From NCBI RefSeq assembly GCF_036227605.1, contig NZ_CP109487.1, positions 5,951,501 to 6,015,500 of the forward strand: 64,000 bases of DNA, in the 5' to 3' direction. Shown here one piece after another: positions 31,171 to 40,088 of this stretch. The position numbers and the translations under genes were made by a program. This stretch comes from Streptomyces sp. NBC_01439. Lineage in GTDB: Bacteria > Actinomycetota > Actinomycetes > Streptomycetales > Streptomycetaceae. Each line of letters begins with the position of its first letter. Within the stretch, counting starts at the first letter, position 1. The notes under the pieces are model-generated. The model did not search any database. It was not told the DNA's origin and saw only the letters and a program-made list of their open reading frames with translations.

Positions 31171-31485
31171 TCGCTGGGCGATGCTCGGCTCTGGCCGGTC
31201 GGTGGTGTCGGGGCTCGGCCCCGTCCCGTGCGCCTCAAGCGCCGGCGGGGCTGGGTGGTGTGGGGCGGTGCGGGGTCGCTGCGCGGTGCTTGGCTGTGGC
31301 TGGTCGGTGGTGTCGGGGCTCGGCCCCGTCCCCTGCGCCTCAAGCGCCGGCGGGGCTGGGTGGTGTGGGGCGGTGCGGGGTCGCTGCGCGGTGCTCGGCT
31401 GTGGCTGGTCGGTGGTGTCGGGGCTCGGCCCCGTCCCCTGCGCCTCAAGCGCCGGCGGGGCTGGGTGGTGTGGGGCGGTGCCCCG
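31171..31485 (+). repeat. Three tandem copies of a 105-bp GC-rich unit
   Basis: Units start at 31171, 31276 and 31381; each contains TCGGGGCTCGGCCCCGTC and GCGCCTCAAGCGCCGGCGGG. The period is a multiple of three, so all frames stay open, but the translations are repetitive and family-less. The core is the same dispersed intergenic motif found at 47435 and 60580. Confidence 0.9.
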
Positions 31486-31490
31486 CCGGA

Positions 31491-31720
31491 GTGTCTCCTC
31501 GGCTCGCGCGGTACGGCATGTCGCGGTGGTGCTCGGGGGTGCGCGCTCGTCCTGCGGGGACACTCCGGCGTGTCCCCGCCCCACGGCAGGGCTCCGACAG
31601 TGCCCCGAAGCCGCCCCGACGCGTGGGGAGCGGGGACGGGGAGGGGTGTCCCCGCAGGACGAGCGCGCAACCACCGCGCACAGCCGAGACCTGCCCGCCT
31701 GGCGCGAGCCGAGGAGACAC
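31491..31720. repeat. Large nested inverted repeat (foldback)
   Basis: Outer arms of 19 bp (GTGTCTCCTCGGCTCGCGC at 31491-31509, complement at 31702-31720) and inner arms of 23 bp (31541-31563 and 31646-31668), both perfect, with further imperfect pairing around the centre (CCCCGCCCCACG / CGTGGGGAGCGGGG). The 230-bp structure has no coding features and resembles a foldback or MITE-like element or a strong cruciform. Confidence 0.85.
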
Positions 31721-31740
31721 CCCTCCCCGGCCCCGCGCAC

Positions 31741-31875
31741 CAGCCCACACCGGACCCGGATCCCGGCCCGCAGGCCGACCCGCACCAGCCCACACCGGAC
31801 CCGGATCCCGGCCCGCAGGCCGACCCGCACCAGCCCACACCGGACCCGGATCCCGGCCCGCAGGCCGACCCCCAC
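31741..31875 (+). repeat. Three tandem copies of a 45-bp unit
   Basis: Units start at 31741, 31786 and 31831 with CAGCCCACACCGGACCC. It lies directly after the foldback. Not a CRISPR: copies are head-to-tail without spacers. Nothing else is visible from here to the DUF445 start at 32084. Confidence 0.9.
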
Positions 31876-32083
31876 CGGCCCCGCGGGAGCGCCCCGCACC
31901 GACCCCGCGGGAGCGAACCGTAGGTCGACGCGGCCCGGCCGGAGGCCGAGGGGGCCGGGGGTACCCCGGGCCGTCACCGCCACCCCCGCGGGAGCGGACT
32001 GGCGTGGCGGGAACTCCTCGTCCCGCCCAGGAGTCGGATGCTATGCAGACAAAACCGGCGCCCCCGGGGGAAGGCAGGAGCAC

Positions 32084-33406
32084 GTGGAGAACCGCAGCAC
32101 CACCGGAGGTACCAGAACCGCACCACCGCCCACCCGTGGCGCGTTCGTGTTCAGCGCCGCCGATGAGGAGCGCCGCCGCGGGGTCCGCCGGATGAAGGCC
32201 ACCGCGACCGGTCTGCTGATCCTGGTCGCGCTGGTCTACGTACTCGCCAAGTACGCCCAGCACGCCTGGGGCGCGGGCGGCTGGGCCGCGTACGTCGCCG
32301 CCGCGGCCGAGGCCGGCATGGTCGGCGCGCTCGCGGACTGGTTCGCCGTGACCGCCCTCTTCCGCCACCCGCTCGGCCTGCCCATCCCGCACACTGCGAT
32401 CATCCCGACCAAGAAGGACCAGCTCGGCGTCACCCTGGGCGAGTTCGTCGGGGAGAACTTCCTCTCCGCCGACGTGGTCCGGGCCCGGCTCCACGCCCTC
32501 GGCATCGGCGGCCGGCTCGGTTCTTGGCTCGCCGAGCCCGTGCACGCCGACCGGGTCACGGCCGAGCTCGCGGCCGCCCTGCGCGGTGCGCTGACCGTGC
32601 TGCGCGACTCCGACGTGCAGGCCGTGGTGGGCGAGGCCATCACCCGGCGTGCCGAGACCGCCGAGATCGCGCCGGGCATCGGCAAGACCCTGGAGCGGGT
32701 CGTCGAGGACGGCGGCCACCGCCGCGCCGTCGACCTCGTCTGCGCCAAGGCGCACGACTGGCTCGTCACGCACGGGGCCTCGATCACGGACGCGGTCCAG
32801 GGCGGCGCTCCGGGATGGACCCCGCGGTTCGTGGACCGCAAGGTGGGCGAGCGCGTCTACAAGGAGCTGCTGCGCTTCGTCACGGAGATGCGGGACATGC
32901 CCGAGCATCCGGCGCGCGGGGCGGTGGACCGTTTCCTGGCGGACTTCGCGGCCGACCTCCAGTCGGACACGGAGACCCGCGCGAAGGTGGAGCGGCTCAA
33001 GTCCGAGATCCTGGCGCGCGACGAGGTCCAGGACGTCATCGCCTCCGCCTGGTCGGCGATCCGGTCGATGATCATCTCGGCGGCGGAGGACGAGCAGAGC
33101 GAGCTGCGCCTGCGGGTCCGTGCCTCGCTGATCTCCTTCGGTGCGCGCCTGGCCACCGACGGCCGCCTGCAGGCGAAGGTGGAGGGCTGGATCGAGGGCG
33201 CGGTCGTCTATGTCGTCACCACCTACCGGACCGAGATCACCTCGCTGATCACGGACACGGTGGCGGGCTGGGACGCCGAGCACACCTCCCGCAAGATCGA
33301 GGCCCACATCGGCCGTGACCTGCAGTTCATCCGGATCAACGGCACGGTGGTCGGCGCTCTGGCGGGCCTGCTGATCTATACGGTGTCCCGCGCCTTCGGG
33401 GCGTAG
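32084..33406 (+). CDS. DUF445 family membrane protein
   Basis: 440 residues from GTG 32084, four bases after AGGAG; the frame is open far upstream through the repeats, but that part is not coding. N-terminal helix (GLLILVALVYVLAKYA), then DWFAVTALFRHPLGLPIPHTAIIP, the DUF445 hallmark, a long helical middle and a C-terminal helix (VGALAGLLIYTVSRAF). Widespread inner-membrane family of unknown function. Its end overlaps the convergent 33376 gene by 31 bases. Confidence 0.9.
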   Translation: MENRSTTGGTRTAPPPTRGAFVFSAADEERRRGVRRMKATATGLLILVALVYVLAKYAQHAWGAGGWAAYVAAAAEAGMVGALADWFAVTALFRHPLGLPIPHTAIIPTKKDQLGVTLGEFVGENFLSADVVRARLHALGIGGRLGSWLAEPVHADRVTAELAAALRGALTVLRDSDVQAVVGEAITRRAETAEIAPGIGKTLERVVEDGGHRRAVDLVCAKAHDWLVTHGASITDAVQGGAPGWTPRFVDRKVGERVYKELLRFVTEMRDMPEHPARGAVDRFLADFAADLQSDTETRAKVERLKSEILARDEVQDVIASAWSAIRSMIISAAEDEQSELRLRVRASLISFGARLATDGRLQAKVEGWIEGAVVYVVTTYRTEITSLITDTVAGWDAEHTSRKIEAHIGRDLQFIRINGTVVGALAGLLIYTVSRAFGA

Positions 33407-34416
33407 GACGGCGGGAGCGGCAGTTCCAGCTGGGCGTGCCCGCGGGCGGTGACCTGTGGGGGCGCGGGGCGGGCGGCGCCCAGTACGAGGAGGGCGCGCA
33501 GGGCGGCGATCACGTCCGCCGGCCTGTCGCGCAGGATGCCGGGGGTCGTACTGGCCACCAGGACTCCCCGGGACTCCAGGCGCAGCCGCCGGTGCAGGGT
33601 GGCTTGCCAGGCGTCGCGCGTGTAGTGGTACTCCGCGGAGTCGATCTCCAGGGCCACGCCCTCCCGGGGCCAGTACGCGTCCGGGCTGGCGAGGAAGGCT
33701 CCGCCCGGGTCGTGGAGGCGGGCGTTCCAGAGCGGGTCCGGGAGGTCGGTCGCCGCCAGGGCGTCGCGTGCGCGGCCCTCGGCGATCGAGCGGACCCCGG
33801 CGACCAGCTCCGCGGCCGCGGCCCGTACGGCGGGGCGGCTGCGGACGCGGCCCGCGCGCAGTTCGGCGTGCAGGTCGTGCGGGTGGCACCAGCCGCCCTG
33901 GACGACGTTGGCCAGTACGGAGCGCACCAGATCGGCATCGTCCGTACGGGACGCGAAGTCGGCGGCGGCCCGGATCGGGCGGGCGCTGGGGACGCCGCAG
34001 ATGTGGAGGGTGGCGGGCCAGCGCGAGGTCGAGCGGGGCCGGGCCCGGCCGGTGGCGGCCGGCGAGCGCGGGGCGCGGACGAGGACGTCCAGCGGTTCGG
34101 GCGGGGCGTCGCGGACGCCCAGGAGGGCGAGGGCGGCGCCGCCGGTGAGCGCGGCGGTGGACCCGGAGAGCGGATCGGCCGCGGGGTGGGCGGCGTACAG
34201 GACGGCGGAGAGCGCCTGTTGCCTGGGGTCGGGCGGGCCGGTCTGCAGGAGGTACACCCGTGGCAGGAGCCGCTGCCAGGGACCTCCGCGGCGGCTGCGG
34301 CCGCTGATGGTGCCGGCCGGGATCCCGGCCTGTGTGAGCTGGTGGTGGGTGGCCATGTTGAGCTGCCGCTGGGCGAGGCGGGCGAGGCGGGCGGGCGGAG
34401 TGTTGTGGGCGATCAT
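33376..34416 (-). CDS. DUF559-like protein with AbiEi-type N-terminal domain
   Basis: 346 residues. The N-terminal winged-helix part (LTQAGIPAGTISGRSRRGGPW, RVYLLQTGPPDPRQQ) resembles the DNA-binding domain of type IV antitoxins. The C-terminal part (PREGVALEIDSAEYHYTRDAW, then LRLESRGVLVASTTPGIL) is a Vsr/DUF559-like nuclease fold with an ExD pair. Common actinobacterial family, usually annotated as hypothetical; no toxin partner gene is next to it. Confidence 0.75.
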   Translation of the reverse strand: MIAHNTPPARLARLAQRQLNMATHHQLTQAGIPAGTISGRSRRGGPWQRLLPRVYLLQTGPPDPRQQALSAVLYAAHPAADPLSGSTAALTGGAALALLGVRDAPPEPLDVLVRAPRSPAATGRARPRSTSRWPATLHICGVPSARPIRAAADFASRTDDADLVRSVLANVVQGGWCHPHDLHAELRAGRVRSRPAVRAAAAELVAGVRSIAEGRARDALAATDLPDPLWNARLHDPGGAFLASPDAYWPREGVALEIDSAEYHYTRDAWQATLHRRLRLESRGVLVASTTPGILRDRPADVIAALRALLVLGAARPAPPQVTARGHAQLELPLPPSYAPKARDTV

Positions 34417-34449
34417 GCCCCGGTAGGCCCGGTGGTGCGCGCCCGATGC

Positions 34450-34986
34450 TCAGGCCGAGGGGTGGTTCGGGGCGAGGAAGACGACGACGCCGTTCTGTGT
34501 GTCGGGCAGGGGGGTGACCTCGTGCCAGCCGAGGCGCCGGTAGGTGGCGACGGTGTCGGTGGCCACCCGGGCGGTCAGCAGCCAGGCGCGGTCGTCGGGG
34601 GCGTCGGAGGTGATCTCGGCGAGGAGGGCGCGCCCCGTGCCGGTCCCGCGCGCGTGCGGGCGTACGGCGAGTTCGTCGATCTCCAGTGCGCCGACGAGGA
34701 GTTCGCGCACGCGCTGCCGGCCGAGCTGCGCGGAGACCTGCCCGTAGCCGCGGTCGCGGGGGAAGGCCTTGGGGGTCAGCCAGCCGGTGGCGAAGCCGTC
34801 GATGCCGGCGGGCGACTGCGCGAAGGCGGTACGGAATCCGGCGCGGCGGCTGTCGGCCTGGAGCCGGAGCGAGAACTGGCGAATGGTTTCTTCATCCTCG
34901 TTCCACGGGGGCGCGGAGAACACTTCGCTGTAGGCGTCGGCCAGTTCGTCCGATAGGTCCAGCACGGCCGGTCCGTAACAGATCAC
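34450..34986 (-). CDS. GNAT-family N-acetyltransferase
   Basis: 178 residues from GTG 34986 with AAGGAG eight bases upstream. Motif A for acetyl-CoA binding is IDELAVRPHARGTGTGRALL, and the C-terminal VATYRRLGWHEV is the typical GNAT motif B region. N-terminal DLSDELADAYSEVFSAPPW recalls a family of streptomycete GNAT proteins of unknown acceptor. Confidence 0.88.
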   Translation of the reverse strand: MICYGPAVLDLSDELADAYSEVFSAPPWNEDEETIRQFSLRLQADSRRAGFRTAFAQSPAGIDGFATGWLTPKAFPRDRGYGQVSAQLGRQRVRELLVGALEIDELAVRPHARGTGTGRALLAEITSDAPDDRAWLLTARVATDTVATYRRLGWHEVTPLPDTQNGVVVFLAPNHPSA

Positions 34987-35171
34987 GTTTGCAGCTCCTT
35001 GGGCCGGCTTGGGCGACTTGGGTCGTATCGCCCGTGTAGGAGAGTGAATCTACGCCGGGGAGGTTCCACGGAGGGCACCTACGCGGATCCGGAGTGTGTG
35101 CGACAAATCCGACTTCCGTACGGCGGCCCGGATCGCCCGTATCGCCGCCCCGGGCCCGGCGTTGAACCCGT

Positions 35172-35363
35172 GTGTCCAGCTCTCTCCTGCGCAAAGCCCT
35201 GGTCGGCCTCGCCGCGTGCGCCGTGGCGTTCTTCATCACCCTGGGCGTCATCGCCGTCCTGCCCCGCGCCGTCCAGGACGCCGTCCCGCCCGGCGTCCTC
35301 GGCGGAGCCGTCGTGGTCCTGGGCGTGACGACCGCGCGCCGCTTCACCCGGCGCGCGCGTTAG
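35172..35363 (+). CDS. Small membrane protein
   Basis: 63 residues from GTG 35172 (weak ribosome binding site). Two hydrophobic segments (LVGLAACAVAFFITLGVIAV and PPGVLGGAVVVLGV) and a basic end. It is followed 39 bases later by another small membrane protein, probably in one operon. No family known to me. Confidence 0.6.
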   Translation: MSSSLLRKALVGLAACAVAFFITLGVIAVLPRAVQDAVPPGVLGGAVVVLGVTTARRFTRRAR

Positions 35364-35402
35364 CCTCGTCCGGAGACGTTCGAACGGCTGGAGGCCCCGA
35401 CG

Positions 35403-35708
35403 ATGGCGCAGATCGCGCAGATTCCCACCTCGGCACTAGCGGCGGCCGGCCTGGTCGGCGGCTACGCCACGGCCCGGTGGACCGGTGTACGCCCGCTCGG
35501 CGGCGTGGTCCTCGCGGCCGCCGGTACCCTCGCGGCCCGTGAATGGCGCCGCCGCACGACCCCGACGACGACGGCCCTCCTCGGCGCGGCCTACGTCGCC
35601 GCGTTCGCGGGATCGCATCCCCTGGCGAAGAAGATCGGCGCCTGGCCGGCGGTCTTCACGGCCGCCGCCGCGGTGGCCACGGCCTCCTACGCGGCGGCGG
35701 ACCGCTGA
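35403..35708 (+). CDS. Small membrane protein
   Basis: 101 residues, ATG after GGAGGCC. Three or four short Ala/Gly/Val-rich hydrophobic stretches (LAAAGLVGGYATA, GGVVLAAAGTLAA, ALLGAAYVAAFAGS, AVFTAAAAVATASYA). Streptomycete-type hypothetical integral membrane protein. Confidence 0.7.
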   Translation: MAQIAQIPTSALAAAGLVGGYATARWTGVRPLGGVVLAAAGTLAAREWRRRTTPTTTALLGAAYVAAFAGSHPLAKKIGAWPAVFTAAAAVATASYAAADR

Positions 35709-35777
35709 GGACCGTTGCGTCATAGCCCCTGGTGGTTGGCCCCGGTGCTCAGCCCCCCTGTGCTGAGCACCCCGTGT

Positions 35778-36773
35778 TCAGCCCCCGTGGCACTCCGAAT
35801 ACGGCTTGCCCGACGTGCACCAGCAGGAGGCCGTGGGGGTCGGGGGCCAGGAGGTGGCCTTGCCGCGGGCCGCCAGGGTCGTGGCGTATTCGGCCAGGAG
35901 GGACGGGGAAGCCGGGGAAGTCTTCTCCGACGCGGCGAATGCCTCGTAGGAGGGGACGCTCGCCGTGACGATGCCGAGGTTCGTGGTGCCCGAGGCGGCC
36001 AGGGCGCGGAGGGACGTTTCGATCTCCCGCAGGTGGGCCTCGTGCGAGGGGTATTCGGAGGCGAGCGTCGGGTAGCTGGTCAGCAGCTCTGACAGTTCGC
36101 GCTGCGGCCAGTGCAGGATCGCCACCGGGAAGGGGCGGGAGAGCGCCGCGCGGCGGTCGCCCAGTTCGGCGCGCAGGCGGGCGATCTCGGCGCGCAGTTC
36201 GGCGGGGTCGTCGGAGCCCAGGGCCCAGATGCGCTTCGGGTCGTGGAGCTCGTCGAGGGGGATCGGTCCGATGTGGCGGGTGTCCGCGACCATGTCCCAG
36301 TCGTCGTGCGGGAGCCCGAGGAGGCGGCGTACGCGGTGGCGGCCCGTGAGGAGGGCGGTGGTGGCCGGGGTCAGCGGGTCGTCTTCGGCGATGAGGAGGG
36401 TGGCCGCCTCGGTGAAGCAGTCGTGCGAGGCCTCCAACTCGTCGTGGGCCTCCAGGGCTTCCGCGATGACCTCCCACGGCGCCGGGTCCTTGGGCGAGGC
36501 GGCACGGATGCCCGTGATGAGGGCGCGTGCCTCCGCCTCGTGGCCGTACTCCCAGAGGTTCGCCGCCTGGAGGGCCTTGATCAGGTGGGGGTCGGCGGGC
36601 GAGGAGGAGAGGAGTTGGTCGTACAGGGCACTCGCCCGGTCGCGTGCGTCGGCCAGTTCGAGGTGGGCCGCGGCCTGGAGGAGCAAGGGCTCCTGGTCCT
36701 CGGGGTAGCGGGTCGCCGTGCGGATGAGGCGCTCGGCTTCGGCGATGTGCTCGGCAGGCGTGTCGGGGCGCAT
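35778..36773 (-). CDS. TPR-like protein with C-terminal SEC-C motif
   Basis: 331 residues. N-terminal helical repeats (AEHIAEAERLIRTATRYPED, HLELADARDRASALYDQLL, ANLWEYGHEAEARALI) look like tetratricopeptide repeats. The end CWCTSGKPYSECHGG is a SEC-C zinc-binding motif as in SecA, YchJ and many small adaptors. Likely a cytoplasmic protein-interaction factor; partner unknown. Confidence 0.85.
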   Translation of the reverse strand: MRPDTPAEHIAEAERLIRTATRYPEDQEPLLLQAAAHLELADARDRASALYDQLLSSSPADPHLIKALQAANLWEYGHEAEARALITGIRAASPKDPAPWEVIAEALEAHDELEASHDCFTEAATLLIAEDDPLTPATTALLTGRHRVRRLLGLPHDDWDMVADTRHIGPIPLDELHDPKRIWALGSDDPAELRAEIARLRAELGDRRAALSRPFPVAILHWPQRELSELLTSYPTLASEYPSHEAHLREIETSLRALAASGTTNLGIVTASVPSYEAFAASEKTSPASPSLLAEYATTLAARGKATSWPPTPTASCWCTSGKPYSECHGG

Positions 36774-36820
36774 GGTTCACACCGTACTGCCGCTGGTCAG
36801 TTGGCGGGGGAGGACTTAGG

Positions 36821-37672
36821 GTGCCGCCCGTGCGAGATCGCGTACCCGTGGTGGTGCAGGGGAGCGGCCGGCGGGAGCGCCGGGCCGGTCTCGCGGCGGT
36901 GTTGTGGGCGGGCGCCGAGCTGATCGTCACCGTGGGCGTGGTGGTCCTGTTGCTGGTGGTGCATCAGGTGTGGTGGACCAATCGGCAGGCGGCGGCCGGC
37001 GCGCAGGAGCAGGTCCAGGCACTGGAGCGGTCCTGGGGCGACGGTCCCGACCGTGGTTCCGGGGCCGGTGGTGGGGCCGAAGTGGGCGGCGGGGACGGGG
37101 CGGGCGTCGGTGGCGGTGGCGTTCCGGCGGCGGGGCCGGAGTCGAGCGGGCCGGCGGATCCGGGGGCGGCGGCCGCGGCGACCCGGGCCGGCAGGTCCGC
37201 CGGCGGGCCGGACGGGCCTGCCGGGCGGGACCGGGCGTACGCCGTGCTGCGGATCCCGCGCCTCGGGCTCGTCGTGCCCGTCGCGCAGGGCGTCGACAAG
37301 CGGGCCGTCCTGGACAAGGGCTACGCCGGTCAGTACCCGGGGACCGCCGGGCCGGGTGCGCAGGGGAACTTCGCTCTGGCCGGGCACCGGAACACGCACG
37401 GCGAGCCGTTCAGGTACGTCAACCGGTTGCGGGCGGGGGACGAACTGATCGTCGACGTGCGCGGGCGCCGGTTCACGTACGTGGTCGGGAAGGTCCTGGG
37501 CGAGACCACCGAGCGGGACACCGGAGTGATCGCGCCCGTGCCGCGCAGCGTGGTGAAACCGGACCAGGGGTACAGCGAGCCCGGGGCGTACATCACGCTC
37601 ACCACCTGCACGCCCGAGTACAGCTCGAAGTACCGGCTGGTGGTCTGGGGGACCCTACTCAAGTCTTCCTGA
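36821..37672 (+). CDS. Class E sortase
   Basis: 283 residues from GTG 36821 with GGAGG upstream. One N-terminal membrane anchor (AELIVTVGVVVLLLVVHQVWW), a Gly/Pro linker, then the sortase barrel: YAVLRIPRLGLVVPVAQGV, catalytic His in ALAGHRNTHGEPF, catalytic Cys in TLTTCTPEYSSKYRLVVWG (Cys263). Class E enzymes of streptomycetes attach LAxTG proteins to peptidoglycan; a LAHTG protein is encoded at 42649. Neighbouring DUF6412 and YidC genes also handle membrane or surface proteins. Confidence 0.93.
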   Translation: MPPVRDRVPVVVQGSGRRERRAGLAAVLWAGAELIVTVGVVVLLLVVHQVWWTNRQAAAGAQEQVQALERSWGDGPDRGSGAGGGAEVGGGDGAGVGGGGVPAAGPESSGPADPGAAAAATRAGRSAGGPDGPAGRDRAYAVLRIPRLGLVVPVAQGVDKRAVLDKGYAGQYPGTAGPGAQGNFALAGHRNTHGEPFRYVNRLRAGDELIVDVRGRRFTYVVGKVLGETTERDTGVIAPVPRSVVKPDQGYSEPGAYITLTTCTPEYSSKYRLVVWGTLLKSS

Positions 37673-37768
37673 CCTTGATACTTGCGGCCGATGGATCTGC
37701 CGGTGGGCCCGGTTACCATCGATCTCGTACGGGAGTTCGTGCGCGGGAGTGGAGAGGGGGAGGTCCGT

Positions 37769-38137
37769 ATGGCTCGGCAACGACGCGGCGGCCGCCTGCT
37801 GTCCTACGCCCTGTTCGCGCGGATCTCATGGGCCTCGCGGATCTCGCGGGCCCTTGCCCTGTTGCTCCCGCTCGTGCTGCTCGGGGGATTCCTCGGGCTG
37901 TTCGCCGGGGAGGGCGGGCTGGGCGCCGTGGTGGTCGCCCTCGCGGCCACCGTCGCCGTGGGCACCGCGGCTCTCGCCGCCGCCGCGCGGCTCGTGCGGC
38001 CCGTGCCGCCGCACCGAATACGCACCGCGATCCGTGATCGCGAGCAGCGCACGGCGTTCCTGCCGCAGCGTGATCCCGATGCCTCGGGCCGGTCGAGGCC
38101 CAGGGCGCCCGGCCGTCTCGTCCCGACGGCCGCGTAG
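37769..38137 (+). CDS. DUF6412 membrane protein
   Basis: 122 residues from ATG 37769, five bases after GGGGGAGG; the frame is open earlier without a site. Two hydrophobic segments (ALALLLPLVLLGGFLGLFA and GAVVVALAATVAVGTAAL) and an Arg/Pro-rich end. It precedes the YidC paralogue, an arrangement usual in streptomycetes. Confidence 0.8.
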   Translation: MARQRRGGRLLSYALFARISWASRISRALALLLPLVLLGGFLGLFAGEGGLGAVVVALAATVAVGTAALAAAARLVRPVPPHRIRTAIRDREQRTAFLPQRDPDASGRSRPRAPGRLVPTAA

Positions 38138-38251
38138 GGGCGCGCAGTACTTCTCGCCTTCTGCTGACTGATCACTGTTGTCGCCCCTCGCGGGTCGTCA
38201 CGCCGAAATGCATCTCTTTCGACGTTCGACGAGACCCTTCGGAGGGCCCGC

Positions 38252-39007
38252 GTGTCCGTTTTCACCCACCTTGTTGCTGAGCTGGGCCGGCTTTTGGAGC
38301 CGGTGTTGGCGCAGTCCGCGACCGCTGCCGCGATCGTGCTGTTCACCGTGCTCGTACGGCTCGCGCTGCACCCGTTGAGTCGGGCCGCCTTCCGGGGAGC
38401 GACTCCTGCGGCGGGGTGCCTGCCGATTCTGCTGCAGTTGCCGGTGTTCTTCGTGATGTACCAGGCGTTCTCCTCCACCGAGGTGGGCGGGAAGGCGAAC
38501 GAGCTGCTTGGGCACCGGCTCTTCGCCGCGCCGCTGGGGGCCCGGTGGACCGATGCGCTGGGCGAGGGCGGCCCGTTCGGGGCGCAGGGGCTGGTGTTCC
38601 TCGGGCTGTTCGGGGCGATCGCGGTGGTGGCCGCCTGGAGCGCGGTGCGGGGGCGCCGGACGGCCGCCTCGGTCGCTGCGGCCGCCGCTGCGGCTGCCGC
38701 CGACCCGAAGAAGCCGGCCGGTCGGGTCGCCCCCAAGGGCGGAGCGAAGGCGGGGGTCACGTCGGGGGCCGGGGGCGGGGTCATGGCCGAGGTGAGCGCC
38801 GAGCAGCAGGAGGTCATGCGCAAGTTGGGCGGCGTACTGCCCCTGCTGTCGTTCGGGACGCTGATCACGGCTGCCGTGGTGCCGCTGGCCGCCGGGCTGT
38901 ACCTGCTGACCACCACCGCGTGGTCGGTGGCGGAGCGTACCTGGCTCCAGTACCGCAAGGAGCGGGCGGAGCAGCTGACGGGTGGAGGCGAGCGTTCCAG
39001 TCTGTGA
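38252..39007 (+). CDS. YidC/Oxa1-type membrane insertase paralogue
   Basis: 251 residues from GTG 38252 after GGAGGG. Core LFTVLVRLALHPLSRAAFRG, CLPILLQLPVFFVMYQAF and the final helix pair (ITAAVVPLAAGLYLLTTTAWSV) match YidC/Oxa1. It is shorter than the main YidC, lacks the periplasmic domain and has an Ala/Lys-rich insert between helices. Likely a secondary insertase for small membrane proteins such as the DUF6412 product. A GGAGGAT/ATCCTCC hairpin at 39040-39059 may end the unit. Confidence 0.88.
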   Translation: MSVFTHLVAELGRLLEPVLAQSATAAAIVLFTVLVRLALHPLSRAAFRGATPAAGCLPILLQLPVFFVMYQAFSSTEVGGKANELLGHRLFAAPLGARWTDALGEGGPFGAQGLVFLGLFGAIAVVAAWSAVRGRRTAASVAAAAAAAAADPKKPAGRVAPKGGAKAGVTSGAGGGVMAEVSAEQQEVMRKLGGVLPLLSFGTLITAAVVPLAAGLYLLTTTAWSVAERTWLQYRKERAEQLTGGGERSSL

Positions 39008-39129
39008 ACAGGGTCTTGCGGATTGGGTGGCCATCTTGGAGGATCAACCAATCCTCCGATGGCCGCAACCCATCGGCCGGCCCTGGGCACGCCCCCGGGC
39101 CGACCACCCACGACCACGGGAGAATGCCC

Positions 39130-39987
39130 ATGAAGCTGCTGCGTGTCGGACCCGCAGGGTCGGAGCGCCCCGCGCTGCTCGACCGGGACGGGACCCTGCG
39201 CGACCTGTCCGGCCTGATCACGGATGTGGACGGCGGCCTGCTCGCTGACGACTTCGTCCTGACCCGGGTACGGGACGCGGCCGAATCCGGCGAGCTTCCG
39301 GTCCTGAGCGGCGAAGGTCTGCGCATCGGCGCTCCGGTCGGCCGCATCGGCAAGGTCGTGGGCATCGGCCTGAACTACTTCGGGCACGCCGCCGAGATCG
39401 GCGCGGAGCCGCCGGCCGAGCCGATCCTGTTCCTGAAGGCCCCGGACACCGTGGTCGGCCCCGACGACACCGTGCTGATCCCGCGCGGCAGCGTGAAGAC
39501 CGACTGGGAGGCCGAGCTCGGCGTCGTCATCGGCAGCACCGCCCGCTACCTGGACTCCGCCGTGCAGGGACTCGCGCACGTCGGCGGGTACGTGCTCGTC
39601 AACGACGTCTCGGAGCGCGAGTTCCAGATCGAGCGCGGCGGCACCTGGGACAAGGGCAAGAACTGCGAGACCTTCACCCCGCTCGGCCCCTGGCTGCTCA
39701 CCGCCGACGAGGTGCCGAACCCGCAGGTCCTGGACGTGAAGCTGTGGGTCAACGGTGAGCTCAAGCAGAACGGCAACACCGCGGACCAGATCTTCCCGGT
39801 CGGCGAGGTCGTCCGGTACCTGAGCCACTTCATGACCTTGTACCCGGGCGACGTCATCGTCACCGGTACGCCGGGTGGCGTGGCCATGGGGCAGCCGGAG
39901 CCGAAGCCCTACCTGCGGGCCGGTGACGTGGTGGAGGTGGAGATCACGGGTCTCGGCCGGCAGTGCCAGGAGTTCAAGGGCGCGTAG
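39130..39987 (+). CDS. Fumarylacetoacetate hydrolase family protein
   Basis: 285 residues from ATG 39130 after GGGAG. IGKVVGIGLNYFGHAAEIG, then EPILFLKAPDTVVGPDD, DWEAELGVVIG and GYVLVNDVSEREFQ carry the metal-binding acids of the FAH fold; VTGTPGGVAMG closes it. Members cleave or isomerise beta-diketo-type acids, for example in aromatic or sugar acid breakdown. The neighbouring oxidoreductase and ROK regulator hint at sugar acid metabolism, by inference. Confidence 0.9.
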   Translation: MKLLRVGPAGSERPALLDRDGTLRDLSGLITDVDGGLLADDFVLTRVRDAAESGELPVLSGEGLRIGAPVGRIGKVVGIGLNYFGHAAEIGAEPPAEPILFLKAPDTVVGPDDTVLIPRGSVKTDWEAELGVVIGSTARYLDSAVQGLAHVGGYVLVNDVSEREFQIERGGTWDKGKNCETFTPLGPWLLTADEVPNPQVLDVKLWVNGELKQNGNTADQIFPVGEVVRYLSHFMTLYPGDVIVTGTPGGVAMGQPEPKPYLRAGDVVEVEITGLGRQCQEFKGA

Positions 39988-40088
39988 TCGGTCACGGGTG
40001 CGGTCACGGTCACGGGGCGGGTCTGCCGCCGGCAGTCACGCCCCGCACCCGTGCCTTCGCCTGCTCCTCGTATCCGGGGCTTCGGCCG

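Noticed and set aside
31741..31875. Possible CRISPR array
   Set aside because: Copies are contiguous 45-bp tandem units with no spacers and no cas genes nearby.
31181..32083. Long open frames through the repeat region, including upstream of DUF445
   Set aside because: Both repeat periods are multiples of three, which keeps frames open; translations are repetitive Pro/Gly/Arg without homology, and DUF445 has a clear start at 32084.
38252..39007. Main YidC of the cell
   Set aside because: Too short, lacks the periplasmic domain and is not next to rpmH/rnpA, so it is a paralogue.
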